From Patescibacteria group bacterium (GTDB lineage: Bacteria; Patescibacteriota; Microgenomatia; Woykebacterales; RBG-16-39-9b): a stretch of 45,862 nt of DNA. The stretch's first letter is position 1. Each line of letters opens with the position of its first letter. A model generated the notes under the pieces. It did no database searches. It was not told the DNA's origin and worked only from the letters and a program-made list of their open reading frames with translations. Shown here piece by piece: positions 1-12,411 of the stretch. The DNA is taken from positions 1-45,862 of the forward strand of contig JANWIZ010000036.1 in NCBI GenBank assembly GCA_025449635.1. The letters run 5' to 3'. Position numbers and translations under genes: made by a program.

Positions 1-228
1 TTGATTATTATCTTCAAAATAAGTAAGTACTGCTTGTTCAAGTCTCTTTAGATCAGAGATTCTAATTTCATCTCTTTTTGCTTTTAAATAATTAAGCGGG
101 CTGTACTTTGAAAGTGAAAAATCTGGATTGTAGTAAGCGTAAACATTGAGTAGAGCAAAAATAACTGCACTAATGACAATTATGGAGATGAAGCCAATTC
201 CTTTTTGTTGTTGAGATGATTTAGTCAT
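1..228 (-). CDS. Pseudopilin-like membrane protein, C-terminally truncated by window edge
   Basis: My reverse-strand translation: MTKSSQQQKGIGFISIIVISAVIFALLNVYAYYNPDFSLSKYSPLNYLKAKRDEIRISDLKRLEQAVLTYFEDNNQ; N-terminal hydrophobic helix followed by a pilin-like 'R..DL..L..A...Y' segment; start overlaps the upstream pilin stop (ATGACTAA). Confidence 0.6.
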   Translation of the reverse strand, partial: MTKSSQQQKGIGFISIIVISAVIFALLNVYAYYNPDFSLSKYSPLNYLKAKRDEIRISDLKRLEQAVLTYFEDNNQ

Positions 229-733
229 TACAAACTACAAAGTCAGCGTTTGCACCATCAGCATAGGCGCCAGAAATAGTTGTAGCGCATTTACTAAGTG
301 CGTTTGTGTCATCAGTAGTTCTTGTATTTAACCGCGCTGTAATTTCATAATTCGCACTAGTACCATCAACAGTATAAGTATAGCTACCTGCAGTATCATT
401 AGGAACCTGCTTCATATAAGTACTATTATCATCACAGGTTGAAGCAGTAGAAGGATTATTATTTCCTAATGTAGCACCTAAAGGTAGGGAAGGAGGGTAT
501 ACTTTACAATCATTGTAATAAAGCTGCATTCCCGCTTTCATTTGGTTCAAATCAGATCTCATTTTACTATCTCTAGAATCTCCAATTATTCGAATCGGGT
601 TTATTGCAACTACTACAATAGTTACCAAAACTCCAATTATTGCTATAACGATTAGAAGTTCCACTAAGGTAAAGCCTCTTTGATGAATTAATTTTTCTTT
701 TGTTACAATTTCAGTTTTTTTAATGTTTTCCAT
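221..733 (-). CDS. Type IV prepilin-like protein
   Basis: RGFTLVELLIVIAIIGVLVTIVVVAINP prepilin peptidase site and N-terminal helix. Confidence 0.9.
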   Translation of the reverse strand: MENIKKTEIVTKEKLIHQRGFTLVELLIVIAIIGVLVTIVVVAINPIRIIGDSRDSKMRSDLNQMKAGMQLYYNDCKVYPPSLPLGATLGNNNPSTASTCDDNSTYMKQVPNDTAGSYTYTVDGTSANYEITARLNTRTTDDTNALSKCATTISGAYADGANADFVVCND

Positions 734-799
734 CTAGGTAAATTAATAAATACTAAATATTAATAATATTTATTAATCTGGGTGTTACCAAGACTCAAA

Positions 800-1255
800 C
801 TACGGACAATAAACAGTAGAGGCGGGTAAAGTACCAGCAGTTTCTGTAGTTGCTCCAGTCGAGTGTCTAAAGACATAATAGTTGGTCGCACTACCTTGTT
901 GTGCAGCACAAACATCTGTTGTCGGTGTGCTAGTATCAGCTACAACTGTAACGCCGGCAGGTACGTTTCCTTGTCCATTATTTGCTACATCAGTGTTATC
1001 GTCACACCAGCTAAGGTCAGTTGGGTTACCCAAAGCTCCAGAAAGAGCTCTAGTACCACAAGTACCAATCAACGTTCCAGTTGACCTTACATTAGCACGA
1101 GCTGCTCGATCTTGTCCGTCTCGAATACGTTGAAGTGGGTTAATTGCTACGACAACGATGACGACTAAAACAGCAATAATGGCGATTACAACCAAAAGTT
1201 CGATAAGTGTAAATCCTTTTTCACTTTTTAAGTGAGAGCGAAGTTTTTCGATCAT
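800..1255 (-). CDS. Type IV prepilin-like protein
   Basis: KGFTLIELLVVIAIIAVLVVIVVVAINPLQRIRD motif. Confidence 0.9.
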   Translation of the reverse strand: MIEKLRSHLKSEKGFTLIELLVVIAIIAVLVVIVVVAINPLQRIRDGQDRAARANVRSTGTLIGTCGTRALSGALGNPTDLSWCDDNTDVANNGQGNVPAGVTVVADTSTPTTDVCAAQQGSATNYYVFRHSTGATTETAGTLPASTVYCP

Positions 1256-1402
1256 CCGTTCTCACCCCCTCTCAAGTTGGATTTAGTTTCTAAACTAACT
1301 TTAAGAAATTGACTCTCTGAAAATGAAAAAAACACCAAATCTGAATTAACTGACGTTTGATGTTTAAAATTTATTTTTACTCGGGCAGAGTAGTTCATTA
1401 TA

Positions 1403-2251
1403 TTACAAACCTAGAGTTTTAAGATACAGCCCCAAGATCTTGTCTCCGCAAACTGCAGAGATAAAGGATCCGAAGGCTAGAGCGGGTCCGAACGGAATAG
1501 TCTGTCCGAAGCCTTTCTTACCTAGTAATATAAGCATAACAGCACTGATAGCGCCTGTCAAGAAACCTAGAACAACCGCAACAAGAGCTAGTGGCCAACC
1601 TAAAGAAAGTCCTATAAAAATGCTGAGTTTGAAGTCCCCACCGCCCATACCTCGACCTTTAGTGACAATAATTAAAACCAAGAAAAAAGCGGCAATACAA
1701 AAAGTAGCGAAAAGGTCAATAGTAAGAATGCGCATGACAGTAAACGCATTGTTGCTAGCAAAAATCGATACTAATACAAGATACAGAGAGGCGATTAAAA
1801 TTGACGGAAAAAGAATTTTGTCCGGAATTATACCTTTTTTGAAATCAAAAACAGTCAGAACTATCAGAACTGAAAAAAAGAAAAGCATATAAACAAAACG
1901 GAACCAAAACGCCAAACTACTTCCCACAAATGTCTGATAAAAATCACAAGAAAAAGAGATGAATGCTAAGGTAAAGGCGAGAGCTGTGATCAACTCAACA
2001 GTTGGGTATTGAAGAGAGATCTTGGAATGGCAATAGCGGCATTTTCCAGATAAAAAGAGATAACTGGCGATTGGGATCAGATCTAAAACACCAAGTTGAT
2101 GCTTACAATGAGGACAAAAAGATCGTCCCGACAAATTTTTACCAGATTCGAAACGATAAATAACTACATTAAGAAAAGAACCGACTGCAGCGCCAAAGGC
2201 GAAAAAAATTATTATTCCAAAAACCAAATAAACAACTGTTTCTGCAATCAT
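1403..2251 (-). CDS. pilD: Prepilin peptidase / N-methyltransferase
   Basis: GSFLNVVIYR, CPHCKHQLG...CRYCHSKIS zinc motif, GGGDFKL catalytic motif, multiple TM segments. Confidence 0.93.
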   Translation of the reverse strand: MIAETVVYLVFGIIIFFAFGAAVGSFLNVVIYRFESGKNLSGRSFCPHCKHQLGVLDLIPIASYLFLSGKCRYCHSKISLQYPTVELITALAFTLAFISFSCDFYQTFVGSSLAFWFRFVYMLFFFSVLIVLTVFDFKKGIIPDKILFPSILIASLYLVLVSIFASNNAFTVMRILTIDLFATFCIAAFFLVLIIVTKGRGMGGGDFKLSIFIGLSLGWPLALVAVVLGFLTGAISAVMLILLGKKGFGQTIPFGPALAFGSFISAVCGDKILGLYLKTLGL

Positions 2252-2257
2252 AGTTTT

Positions 2258-2848
2258 TTAGGGAACCAAACTTAGTTCTCCGATCTCATATCGATCAGCT
2301 AAACTACCCCCGTCACTTTTTGCTTCTTCAAGTCCAGTTTCACTTTCCATTTTGGCAGTTAGTTTGTACTTGCCATTTTCTCCTGGAGTGAATGTATAGA
2401 CAAAATCCTCTTTTTCGCTAGGAAAAAATCCATTAATTATTGGCAGTTTTTGCCTTATAGGAAAGGTTTCCTCGAGCGGATCTATCGGTAAAAGGTTTAG
2501 TGGAGTCCCAAAAAGCTTGGCGTTGATTGAGAGGTCAAGCGGCACCCAACCATGAGAATTGACAAAGCGCTTGTTTATCACCTTTACAGTTGCGTTTGTT
2601 AGTTTAATTTCGCGAAATGCAAAAACATCACTACCGATAGCACAATTTTGGCAAAGAGGGGGGAGTGCTTTGGCATTTTTGGTAATGTAAAAATCAATGG
2701 CCTTCTTTAATTGTCGAAGGTCTGCTACCCTTCGCTGATCCCGATGTTGTCGGTTTTTTTCAAGTGGATTATAGAGAAAAATGAAAGTAAGAATTACAAC
2801 TATAACTACTGCAATACCTGCTAAAACTTTAATTACCATTTTAGTCAC
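2258..2848 (-). CDS. Pseudopilin-like membrane protein without a canonical prepilin cleavage motif
   Basis: Single N-terminal TM then 'YNPLEKNRQHRDQRRVADLRQLKKAIDFYI', a pilin-like post-helix signature; in the pil operon. Confidence 0.6.
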   Translation of the reverse strand: MTKMVIKVLAGIAVVIVVILTFIFLYNPLEKNRQHRDQRRVADLRQLKKAIDFYITKNAKALPPLCQNCAIGSDVFAFREIKLTNATVKVINKRFVNSHGWVPLDLSINAKLFGTPLNLLPIDPLEETFPIRQKLPIINGFFPSEKEDFVYTFTPGENGKYKLTAKMESETGLEEAKSDGGSLADRYEIGELSLVP

Positions 2849-4047
2849 TAATTACCAAAGGCCGAAGTAATATTGTAAATTGGCAAGATGATCGAAATGA
2901 CAAGCAGCGCAACCATCACACCGAGCACAATCATAATAATTGGCTCTAGTGCTGAGGTCAGATTTTTCACCTGATGCTCGACTTCTAGCTCGAAATAATT
3001 TGAAACCTTATTCAGAACATCGTCGATCTTTCCAGTCTCTTCACCAACTGCAATCATTTGCGGGACAAGCACTGGAAAAGTATCGTCCTGTCCAATGGCT
3101 TTGGAAAGTTGCGCCCCTTTCTCAACCAAGGATATCGCCTTTTTTACGGCTAATCGGTGAGTCGCATTTGAGGCAACTTCCCCAGAAATTTTTAAACCCT
3201 CAAGTATCGGCACTCCAGCCGCAATCAGAGCAGCTAAAGTACGAGTAAACTCAGTGATCGAACTATCACGATTGAGTTTGCCAAAGATCGGCACCTTTAA
3301 CATCAAACGATCAACCACCAGCGCTCCGCTTTCGGTCTTACGATAACGACGTAGCAGTATGGAGGCGCCAATAAAAGCCAATATAATTAACCACCAAAAA
3401 CTACTAACAAATTTGCTAAGTGCAATCATAATCACCGTTGGTAAAGGTAAATCAATATTCATTTGAACATAAAGCTCGGACAATTTTGGTACGACAAAAA
3501 CCATGATCACACCAATAACTAAAGTCATAGCTATAAGAATAATTGCCGGATAGACAAAAGCTCCTTTGACTTTTGCCTGAAACTCACGATCTTTTTCAAG
3601 AGTATCAGCAAGCTTTGCCAGTACTTTATCAAGAGTTCCAGAAGATTCTCCCGCTTTGATAATGTTGATATAAGCAATCGAAAATTCATTAGGGTGTTTA
3701 GCTAGACAAGCCGCAAAAGTCTGTCCTCCTTGAATGTCATCAGCCAACTGTTTAAGGATCACTTTCAAACGATCATTCTCAGTTTGTTTTTCAAGTACAA
3801 CTAGAGACTCTGTTAACGGCAACCCTGAGGAGATCATAGTTGCTAACTGTCTAGTAAAATTAGCGATTGGCCCCAACCCAATGCCACCAAAATGAAAGGC
3901 AAATTCTTTCTTTTTATCTTCAATCTTGATAACTACATAACCACGATCATGTAGAATCGACGAGGCCTGACGGCTGTCAACCGCCTCAATAACACCCTTT
4001 TTGGTTTGCCCTTGGGCATCTTTGATAATGTAGTTAAACTGTTGCAT
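2848..4047 (-). CDS. pilC: Type IV pilus inner membrane platform protein
   Basis: Two repeated T2SSF domains, e.g. 'FTRQLATMISSGLPLTESL' and 'FTRTLAALIAAGVPILEGL'. Confidence 0.95.
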   Translation of the reverse strand: MQQFNYIIKDAQGQTKKGVIEAVDSRQASSILHDRGYVVIKIEDKKKEFAFHFGGIGLGPIANFTRQLATMISSGLPLTESLVVLEKQTENDRLKVILKQLADDIQGGQTFAACLAKHPNEFSIAYINIIKAGESSGTLDKVLAKLADTLEKDREFQAKVKGAFVYPAIILIAMTLVIGVIMVFVVPKLSELYVQMNIDLPLPTVIMIALSKFVSSFWWLIILAFIGASILLRRYRKTESGALVVDRLMLKVPIFGKLNRDSSITEFTRTLAALIAAGVPILEGLKISGEVASNATHRLAVKKAISLVEKGAQLSKAIGQDDTFPVLVPQMIAVGEETGKIDDVLNKVSNYFELEVEHQVKNLTSALEPIIMIVLGVMVALLVISIILPIYNITSAFGN

Positions 4048-4055
4048 TTATATTT

Positions 4056-5138
4056 TTAGCTTTTGGGCGCTCCTGAAGCTCCAATTCTTTTGACTTCACG
4101 CAATAAATCTTCTGATTTCATACTGTAGCTCAAAGCCGTGTCTAAACTAACCAAACCCTCTTTGACAAACTGCGCCAAACTAGACTCCAGAGTTTGCATA
4201 CCAACACCCGAAGAGGTCTGTATGATGTTGTCTAAAAGGTGGGTTTTTCCTTCACGAATTACATTACGAACCGCACCGTTGGCAAGCAGTACCTCAGTGG
4301 CGGGATAACGACCGCCTTTAATACCAGGTAAAAGTCGCTGGGAAACCACTGCCTCGAGCACATTTGACAACTGCATTTGAATCTGGGATTGTTGATTATC
4401 TGGGAACACACCGACAATACGATCAACTGATTGAGAAGCTGAATTGGTATGCAAAGTGGCAAAAACTAAATGTCCAGTTTCGGCAATTGTTAACACTGCT
4501 TCAATAGTTTCGTAGTCTCGCATTTCTCCAATCAAAACAACATCTGGATCTTCCCGCAAAACACTTCGCAAGGATATCTCCCATGAATGAGTATCCAAAT
4601 GCATTTCGCGCTGGGCGATTAGGGACTTACGAGAAGGGTAGACATATTCGATTGGATCCTCAACTGTAATAATATGAGCTGATTGATTCTCGTTTATTTC
4701 ATTAATGATCGAAGCAATAGTAGTCGATTTACCGTGACCAGTCGGTCCAGTAACCAAAATAAGACCTTGCTTAAGTTTAGAAAAATTAGCTAAAGCTTTT
4801 GGTAAATGTAGTTCTTCTATATGAGGAATTTTTGATGGTATCAACCGTAGTGCAGCTGAAACATAACCTTTTTGATAAAAAGCATTAACACGAAAACGGG
4901 CAATTTCTCCAAGCGCAAACGAAAAATCAATTTCTTTGTTCGTTACCAATAGTTCCTTTTGCTCTGGGGTAGTTAAAGAAAAAATTAATTTTTCAATAAA
5001 TTCCGGACTCGGATCTGGAGATTTTGTAATTGGTATCAACGAACCATTGATACGAAGAGTCGGATAAGTACCTACCATCAGATGTATATCGCTAGCACCC
5101 CGACGAAGTGCATCTTCCAAAATTTCTTGAATTTCCAT
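4056..5138 (-). CDS. pilT: Type IV pilus retraction ATPase
   Basis: Walker A GPTGHGKST, DPDVVLIGEMRDYETI, GHLVFATLHT. Confidence 0.95.
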   Translation of the reverse strand: MEIQEILEDALRRGASDIHLMVGTYPTLRINGSLIPITKSPDPSPEFIEKLIFSLTTPEQKELLVTNKEIDFSFALGEIARFRVNAFYQKGYVSAALRLIPSKIPHIEELHLPKALANFSKLKQGLILVTGPTGHGKSTTIASIINEINENQSAHIITVEDPIEYVYPSRKSLIAQREMHLDTHSWEISLRSVLREDPDVVLIGEMRDYETIEAVLTIAETGHLVFATLHTNSASQSVDRIVGVFPDNQQSQIQMQLSNVLEAVVSQRLLPGIKGGRYPATEVLLANGAVRNVIREGKTHLLDNIIQTSSGVGMQTLESSLAQFVKEGLVSLDTALSYSMKSEDLLREVKRIGASGAPKS

Positions 5139-5148
5139 GTTAGTAAAC

Positions 5149-5282
5149 TTCCTTAAAAATTATAATAATGTTTTTGTTTAGTAAAATATGACGCTTTAGC
5201 GGCATATATTGTTAAAATTTCCTTAAAACTAATAATAATTTTCTCTATTAAAATATCTCGCTTTAGCGGGATATAATTTCCA
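5149..5282. repeat. Two degenerate tandem units of about 70 bp, each with a CGCTTTAGCG hairpin
   Basis: Units start at 'ttcctta' 5149 and 5219; hairpins ATATGACGCTTTAGCGGCATAT (5186-5207) and ATATCTCGCTTTAGCGGGATAT (5253-5274). Confidence 0.7.
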
Positions 5283-5285
5283 GTT

Positions 5286-7058
5286 TTATGCATCCTGAGC
5301 AACCCGAATCACCTCTTCAATCGTAGTTAAACCCTCAAGAGCCTTTAAATATCCGTCTTGCTTCATCGAAATCATGCCATCGGAAATCGCTGTTTTTTCA
5401 ATTTCACTGCTCGGTGCTCTCTCAAGAATAGATTTTCCAACTTTTTCAGTAATATTTAGAACTTCAAAAACTCCAATTCTGCCCTTATAACCACTGTCGT
5501 TGCACTTATCACACCCCTTACCTTTGTAAAGCTTGAATTTCTTTGTTCCAGTAACTTCTTCCATATCTTTAGCTTCTTCGGCTGAAAGCCGCTTTTGAGT
5601 CGCCTCATTGGCCAAACTTCCAAGTACAGCTTTGATATTCTGGACAATCAAATCTGTCGGTTCAACCGCTTCTTTACAGTCAGAACAGATCTTTCTCACA
5701 ACTCTCTGGGCTACAATTGCGTTCATTGACGAGGCAAGTAAAAAGGTTTCTGCTCCCATATCCATCAGACGAGGCAGAGCCCCAGCAGAAGAGTTTGTAT
5801 GCAAAGTAGAAAAAACCAAATGTCCGGTCAAAGCTGCCTGAATCGCCAAACCAGCAGTTTCAGAGTCTCGAATTTCACCAACCATGATGATGTTTGGATC
5901 TTGTCGCAAAAAACTACGAAGTCCAGAGGCAAAAGTAAGCCCGGCAACTGGATTGATTTGAACCTGATTGACACCGGGAATTTGATATTCAACTGGATCC
6001 TCAAGGGTAACAATATTAACCTTGGATGAATTTATTTTCGAAAGTGCTCCAAAAAGCGTGGTTGTCTTACCAGAACCTGTTGGACCGGTAATCAAAACAA
6101 TTCCATTAGGGCGGGTAATATTTTCTTCAAAAATCTTTAACCCCATACCTCTCAATCCTAAGTCACCTAAAGTGGGGGCACTACCGGCTTTGGGAAGAAG
6201 ACGCATTACCACCTTTTCACCGTGTACTGTCGGTAGAGTCGAAATACGCAAATCAACTGCCTGATCACCAACTTTAAAACTAAAACGCCCGTCTTGAGGA
6301 ATTCGTTTTTCGTCAATTTTTAGATTTGAAAGAATTTTTATTCTGGAAATCAAGGCTTCATGAACTTTGGTTGGCAAAACCACGCGCTCTTGCAAGATAC
6401 CGTCAATTCGATAACGAACTCTAGTTTTTTCCTCTAATGGTTCGATGTGTATATCAGAGGCACGACCTTTAATCGCGTATTCGACTAGGGTTGCAACTAT
6501 CTTGGCGACCGGTGCTTCCTTGATAACTTCTTCGACTTTATCCAGATCTTTGAGTACTTCTTTAGCCTCAACTGGTTCAGTTTCCTGGACAGCGGCAGTC
6601 ACTGTTGTTGTCAAACTCTGTGAGTATTGATCGACAATTGCTTGATTGATCAAAGCCGGAGTTGAAATAAAGGTCCGAATTCGCTTTTCACTTTTTCTTT
6701 CAATAAATTCGACGACTTGCAAATCAAGAGGGTCGGACATGGCCACTGAAAGAACATCGTCTTTTCCGAGTTCAAAAGGAATCAGTACATACCGTCTCGC
6801 AACTGGTTCTGGGATCAGCGATAACACATCACTAGGGATTGGCTTTAAGTTGGGGTTATAAAAGTGAACCCCAATCATTTCACCTTTTGCAGCTACCAAG
6901 TCATCATTAGAAACAAAATTGTGTTCACGAATAATATCTTCAGGGGTTTTACCAGTATTTACAGACTCAAGTTTAACCAGGGAACGGTTTTCTGTAGTTA
7001 TTTTTTTCTGTTCGAAGAGAATGTCTTCGATACTTTTGTTGGTTACTTCCATGGGCAA
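5286..7058 (-). CDS. pilB: Type IV pilus assembly ATPase
   Basis: GspE/PilB N-terminal domain, Walker A GPTGSGKTTTLF, MVGEIRDSETA, CSDCKEA...CDKCNDSGYKGR zinc motif. Confidence 0.95.
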   Translation of the reverse strand: MPMEVTNKSIEDILFEQKKITTENRSLVKLESVNTGKTPEDIIREHNFVSNDDLVAAKGEMIGVHFYNPNLKPIPSDVLSLIPEPVARRYVLIPFELGKDDVLSVAMSDPLDLQVVEFIERKSEKRIRTFISTPALINQAIVDQYSQSLTTTVTAAVQETEPVEAKEVLKDLDKVEEVIKEAPVAKIVATLVEYAIKGRASDIHIEPLEEKTRVRYRIDGILQERVVLPTKVHEALISRIKILSNLKIDEKRIPQDGRFSFKVGDQAVDLRISTLPTVHGEKVVMRLLPKAGSAPTLGDLGLRGMGLKIFEENITRPNGIVLITGPTGSGKTTTLFGALSKINSSKVNIVTLEDPVEYQIPGVNQVQINPVAGLTFASGLRSFLRQDPNIIMVGEIRDSETAGLAIQAALTGHLVFSTLHTNSSAGALPRLMDMGAETFLLASSMNAIVAQRVVRKICSDCKEAVEPTDLIVQNIKAVLGSLANEATQKRLSAEEAKDMEEVTGTKKFKLYKGKGCDKCNDSGYKGRIGVFEVLNITEKVGKSILERAPSSEIEKTAISDGMISMKQDGYLKALEGLTTIEEVIRVAQDA

Positions 7059-7149
7059 GTTTTATTTCGTACTATTCAATATTAAATGAAATTCCCGCAT
7101 GCTGTCAATTGACTCACTGGGCTTTTTTGGTTTTAATGAAAGGAATAAA

Positions 7150-7776
7150 ATGGCACAAACTCTCTTACTTGTTGGCAAGAATAAAAAAGAATTAAAAATT
7201 AGTGCTGAAAAACTCTCTCTTGAGCAGTCCAGCACTTTCGATACACTTTTTTTTGACGCTTCTGAAAATAAGGGAATCGAAAGCACCAGAGAAATAATTA
7301 CTACTAGTTTTCGCAAACCCTTTAACTCTCGCATTCTAACACTAATAGTATTGGAAGCCGATAAGCTAACCGTCGAAGCACAAAATTCACTTCTAAAGCT
7401 GCTTGAGGAACCCCCAAACGAAACTCAAATTATTCTTACCACGAACAACCGAAACAGTTTAATACCAACTGTAGTTTCCCGCTGTTTGGAAATCGATTTA
7501 TTAAAATCCGAGGAACTATCAAGCCCGACAGCGTTTGAAGGTTTTCTGGAAAAGCCTTTTGGTGAACGTCTTGAAATTCTCGAGAAAAATCAGGTTGAAC
7601 AATACTTACTTTTCTTACAAAAGCTGCTTCATCAAAAAATATCTTTAAACGAATCAAGTCTTGAAAATAAAGCGAGCCAAATCACAAAACGGCTAAGAAT
7701 TGCCTTAAAACTTCATAAAGCCTCAAAAAGCTTTGCGAATAAAAAACTTATAGCGTTGCTTTTAGCACAAAGTTAG
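7150..7776 (+). CDS. DNA polymerase III delta-prime-like protein
   Basis: EADKLTVEAQNSLLKLLEEPPNETQIILTTNNRNSLIPTVVSRCLEI; start ATG 7150 follows 'gaaagga'. The ORF track start at 7099 lacks an evident RBS. Confidence 0.75.
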   Translation: MAQTLLLVGKNKKELKISAEKLSLEQSSTFDTLFFDASENKGIESTREIITTSFRKPFNSRILTLIVLEADKLTVEAQNSLLKLLEEPPNETQIILTTNNRNSLIPTVVSRCLEIDLLKSEELSSPTAFEGFLEKPFGERLEILEKNQVEQYLLFLQKLLHQKISLNESSLENKASQITKRLRIALKLHKASKSFANKKLIALLLAQS

Positions 7777-7794
7777 ATTTCAGCTTGCCAGTAA

Positions 7795-9882
<2,088 letters not shown>

Positions 9883-9894
9883 TTTTTAAATTTT

Positions 9895-12405
9895 ATGGAA
9901 GAACAAGAACAACAAGACGAACAAGTCGCAAACCAGGAAATAAATAATAATTCGATCGGAAAACTCAAAAACGTGCAAATAGTTGAGGAGATGAAAACTA
10001 GTTACCTCAACTATGCGATGAGTGTTATCGTTTCACGAGCACTTCCTGACGTTAGAGATGGTTTGAAACCAGTTCACCGCCGAATTCTTTACGCGATGAA
10101 CGAAATTGGCTTAACTCACAGTGCAAAGTATCGTAAGAGTGCAACTGTAGTCGGGGAGGTACTGGGTAAATACCACCCTCATGGTGATGGTCCAGTTTAT
10201 GACGCGATGGTACGCTTGGCCCAAGATTTTGCCATGCGTTATCCATTGGTTGACGGTCAAGGCAACTTTGGTAGTGTTGATGGGGACCCACCAGCTGCCA
10301 TGCGTTATACCGAAGCTCGTTTGGCTCAAATTTCCAATGAATTACTTGATGACATTGATAAAAATACCGTCCCCTGGGCTGACAATTTTGACGCAACCAG
10401 AAAAGAACCAATCGTCTTACCAGGAAAACTTCCCAATCTATTACTTTCTGGTGGTAGTGGAATTGCCGTTGGGATGGCAACAAACATCCCTCCTCACAAC
10501 CTCACTGAGATTTGTGATGGGATCATTCACCTAATTAATCAACCAGAAGCACCTCTTGAGGAGCTGATGGGTTTTATCAAGGGTCCAGATTTTCCAACTG
10601 GAGGAGCGATTTTTGATATTAGTGAAATAACTAATGCTTATGCGACTGGGAAGGGTAGGGTGGTGATGAGGGCAAAAGCTGAGATCGAAGAGGACAAAGC
10701 CAGCCGTTTTAAAATAATTGTTACGGAAATTCCATATCAGGTTAATAAATCTCAATTAATCTCTAGAATTGCCAATTTAGTCAAAGAAAAGAAACTCGAC
10801 GGTATTTCAGATCTTCGAGATGAATCAGATCGAACTGGTATGCGAATAATGATCGAGCTCAAGCGTGACGCCCGCCCACAAAACTTACTTAATCAACTTT
10901 TCAAACACACTAGTATGCAAATGGCTTTTAATGTCAATATGGTTGCCTTGGTTGACGGCACACCACAAATTTTAAACCTTAAACAAATTTTAACTGAATA
11001 TATTCGTCATCGCCAAGATGTCGTAACCAAACGAACCCAATTCGAACTTGATCAAGCCAAGGCACGAGCACATATTCTTGAGGGGCTCAAAATTGCACTT
11101 GATCATCTCGATGAGGTAATAAAAACGATCAGAGAGTCTGCTGATGCCGATACTGCCAAAACTAACCTGATGACCAGGTTCAAACTTAGTGATATTCAGT
11201 CTCAAGCTATTCTTGACATGCAGTTGCGCCGATTAGCAGCGCTAGAGCGAAAAAAGATTGAAGATGAGTACATTGAAGTTATGAAAACAATTGCTTATCT
11301 GGAAGATTTATTGGCTTCACCAAAGAAAATTTTGGCAGTTATCGAAACAGAGCTGAAAGAGCTTAAAAGCAAATACGGGGATGAGAGAAGAACCAGAGTC
11401 TATAAACAAGCGATTGGAGATTTTTCAGAGGAGGATTTGATTCCAGCAGAAAATGTCATCGTCACGGTTACAGAAACTGGTTATATAAAAAGAAGTCCAA
11501 CAGATACTTTCCGAACTCAACTGCGCGGGGGAAAGGGTGTAACTGGAGCAACTCTCAAAGAAGAAGATAGCATTTCTCAGTTATATTTAGCTAATACTCA
11601 TGACAACATGATGTTTTTCACAAACAAAGGTCGAGTATTTCAGATTAAGGTCTATGAACTACCAGAAGGATCCCGCCAAGCAAAGGGTCAAGCAATTATT
11701 AACTTAATAAATATCGAGCAGGGTGAGCTGGTTACCTCAATGTTTAATGTTCCTAAAAGCACTAAGTCAGGCTTTATCTTTATGGCAACGAAAAAAGGGA
11801 TCGTCAAAAAAACTGCCCTCGAAGGTTTTGCTAATATTCGTCGGTCTGGTATTATCGCGATCAATTTAAATAGTGGTGATAGCTTGCAGTTTGTTACCCT
11901 AACATCCGGAGACGAACATATAATTATGGCAACGAAAAAAGGTCAATCGATCCGCTTTCATGAGAAAAATGTTCGAGCTATGGGAAGAGCGACAGCCGGG
12001 GTGATGGGTATAAGACTCGGAAAAGATGATGAAATAATTTGCGCTTCAAAAGCACCGGAAAAAGGAGAGTTTTTGATAGTTACTGAGAAAGGCTTTGGCA
12101 AAAAAAGTAAGATCACAGACTGGCCGCTGCAGGGTCGTGCTGGTAGCGGAGTCAAAGCTGCTGAAGTCACAGCGAGAAACGGCAAAGTAATGGCTGCAAA
12201 AGTGATTGAACAAGACGATCAGGATATTTTAATAACCTCGAAAGGTGGTCAGGTCATAAAGCTCCCGATTAAGGATGTTCCATTACTCACACGTCAAACC
12301 CAAGGAGTTATTCTAATTCGACTGGCTAATAGTTCTGATGTTGTTTCTGCTGTAACAACATTTAAAAAAGAGATAAAGGCCGACGAAAAGAAAGCAAAAG
12401 AGTAA
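9895..12405 (+). CDS. gyrA: DNA gyrase subunit A
   Basis: [57 protein letters not shown]-terminal blades with a GyrA-box-like RGGKGVTG. Confidence 0.97.
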   Translation: MEEQEQQDEQVANQEINNNSIGKLKNVQIVEEMKTSYLNYAMSVIVSRALPDVRDGLKPVHRRILYAMNEIGLTHSAKYRKSATVVGEVLGKYHPHGDGPVYDAMVRLAQDFAMRYPLVDGQGNFGSVDGDPPAAMRYTEARLAQISNELLDDIDKNTVPWADNFDATRKEPIVLPGKLPNLLLSGGSGIAVGMATNIPPHNLTEICDGIIHLINQPEAPLEELMGFIKGPDFPTGGAIFDISEITNAYATGKGRVVMRAKAEIEEDKASRFKIIVTEIPYQVNKSQLISRIANLVKEKKLDGISDLRDESDRTGMRIMIELKRDARPQNLLNQLFKHTSMQMAFNVNMVALVDGTPQILNLKQILTEYIRHRQDVVTKRTQFELDQAKARAHILEGLKIALDHLDEVIKTIRESADADTAKTNLMTRFKLSDIQSQAILDMQLRRLAALERKKIEDEYIEVMKTIAYLEDLLASPKKILAVIETELKELKSKYGDERRTRVYKQAIGDFSEEDLIPAENVIVTVTETGYIKRSPTDTFRTQLRGGKGVTGATLKEEDSISQLYLANTHDNMMFFTNKGRVFQIKVYELPEGSRQAKGQAIINLINIEQGELVTSMFNVPKSTKSGFIFMATKKGIVKKTALEGFANIRRSGIIAINLNSGDSLQFVTLTSGDEHIIMATKKGQSIRFHEKNVRAMGRATAGVMGIRLGKDDEIICASKAPEKGEFLIVTEKGFGKKSKITDWPLQGRAGSGVKAAEVTARNGKVMAAKVIEQDDQDILITSKGGQVIKLPIKDVPLLTRQTQGVILIRLANSSDVVSAVTTFKKEIKADEKKAKE

Positions 12406-12411
12406 AAAAAG

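Noticed and set aside
10052-10483. Antisense ORFs within gyrA/gyrB and other strong CDSs (e.g. 9595..9849, 10181..10534, 32523..33104)
   Set aside because: Shadow ORFs opposite or out of frame with well-supported conserved genes.
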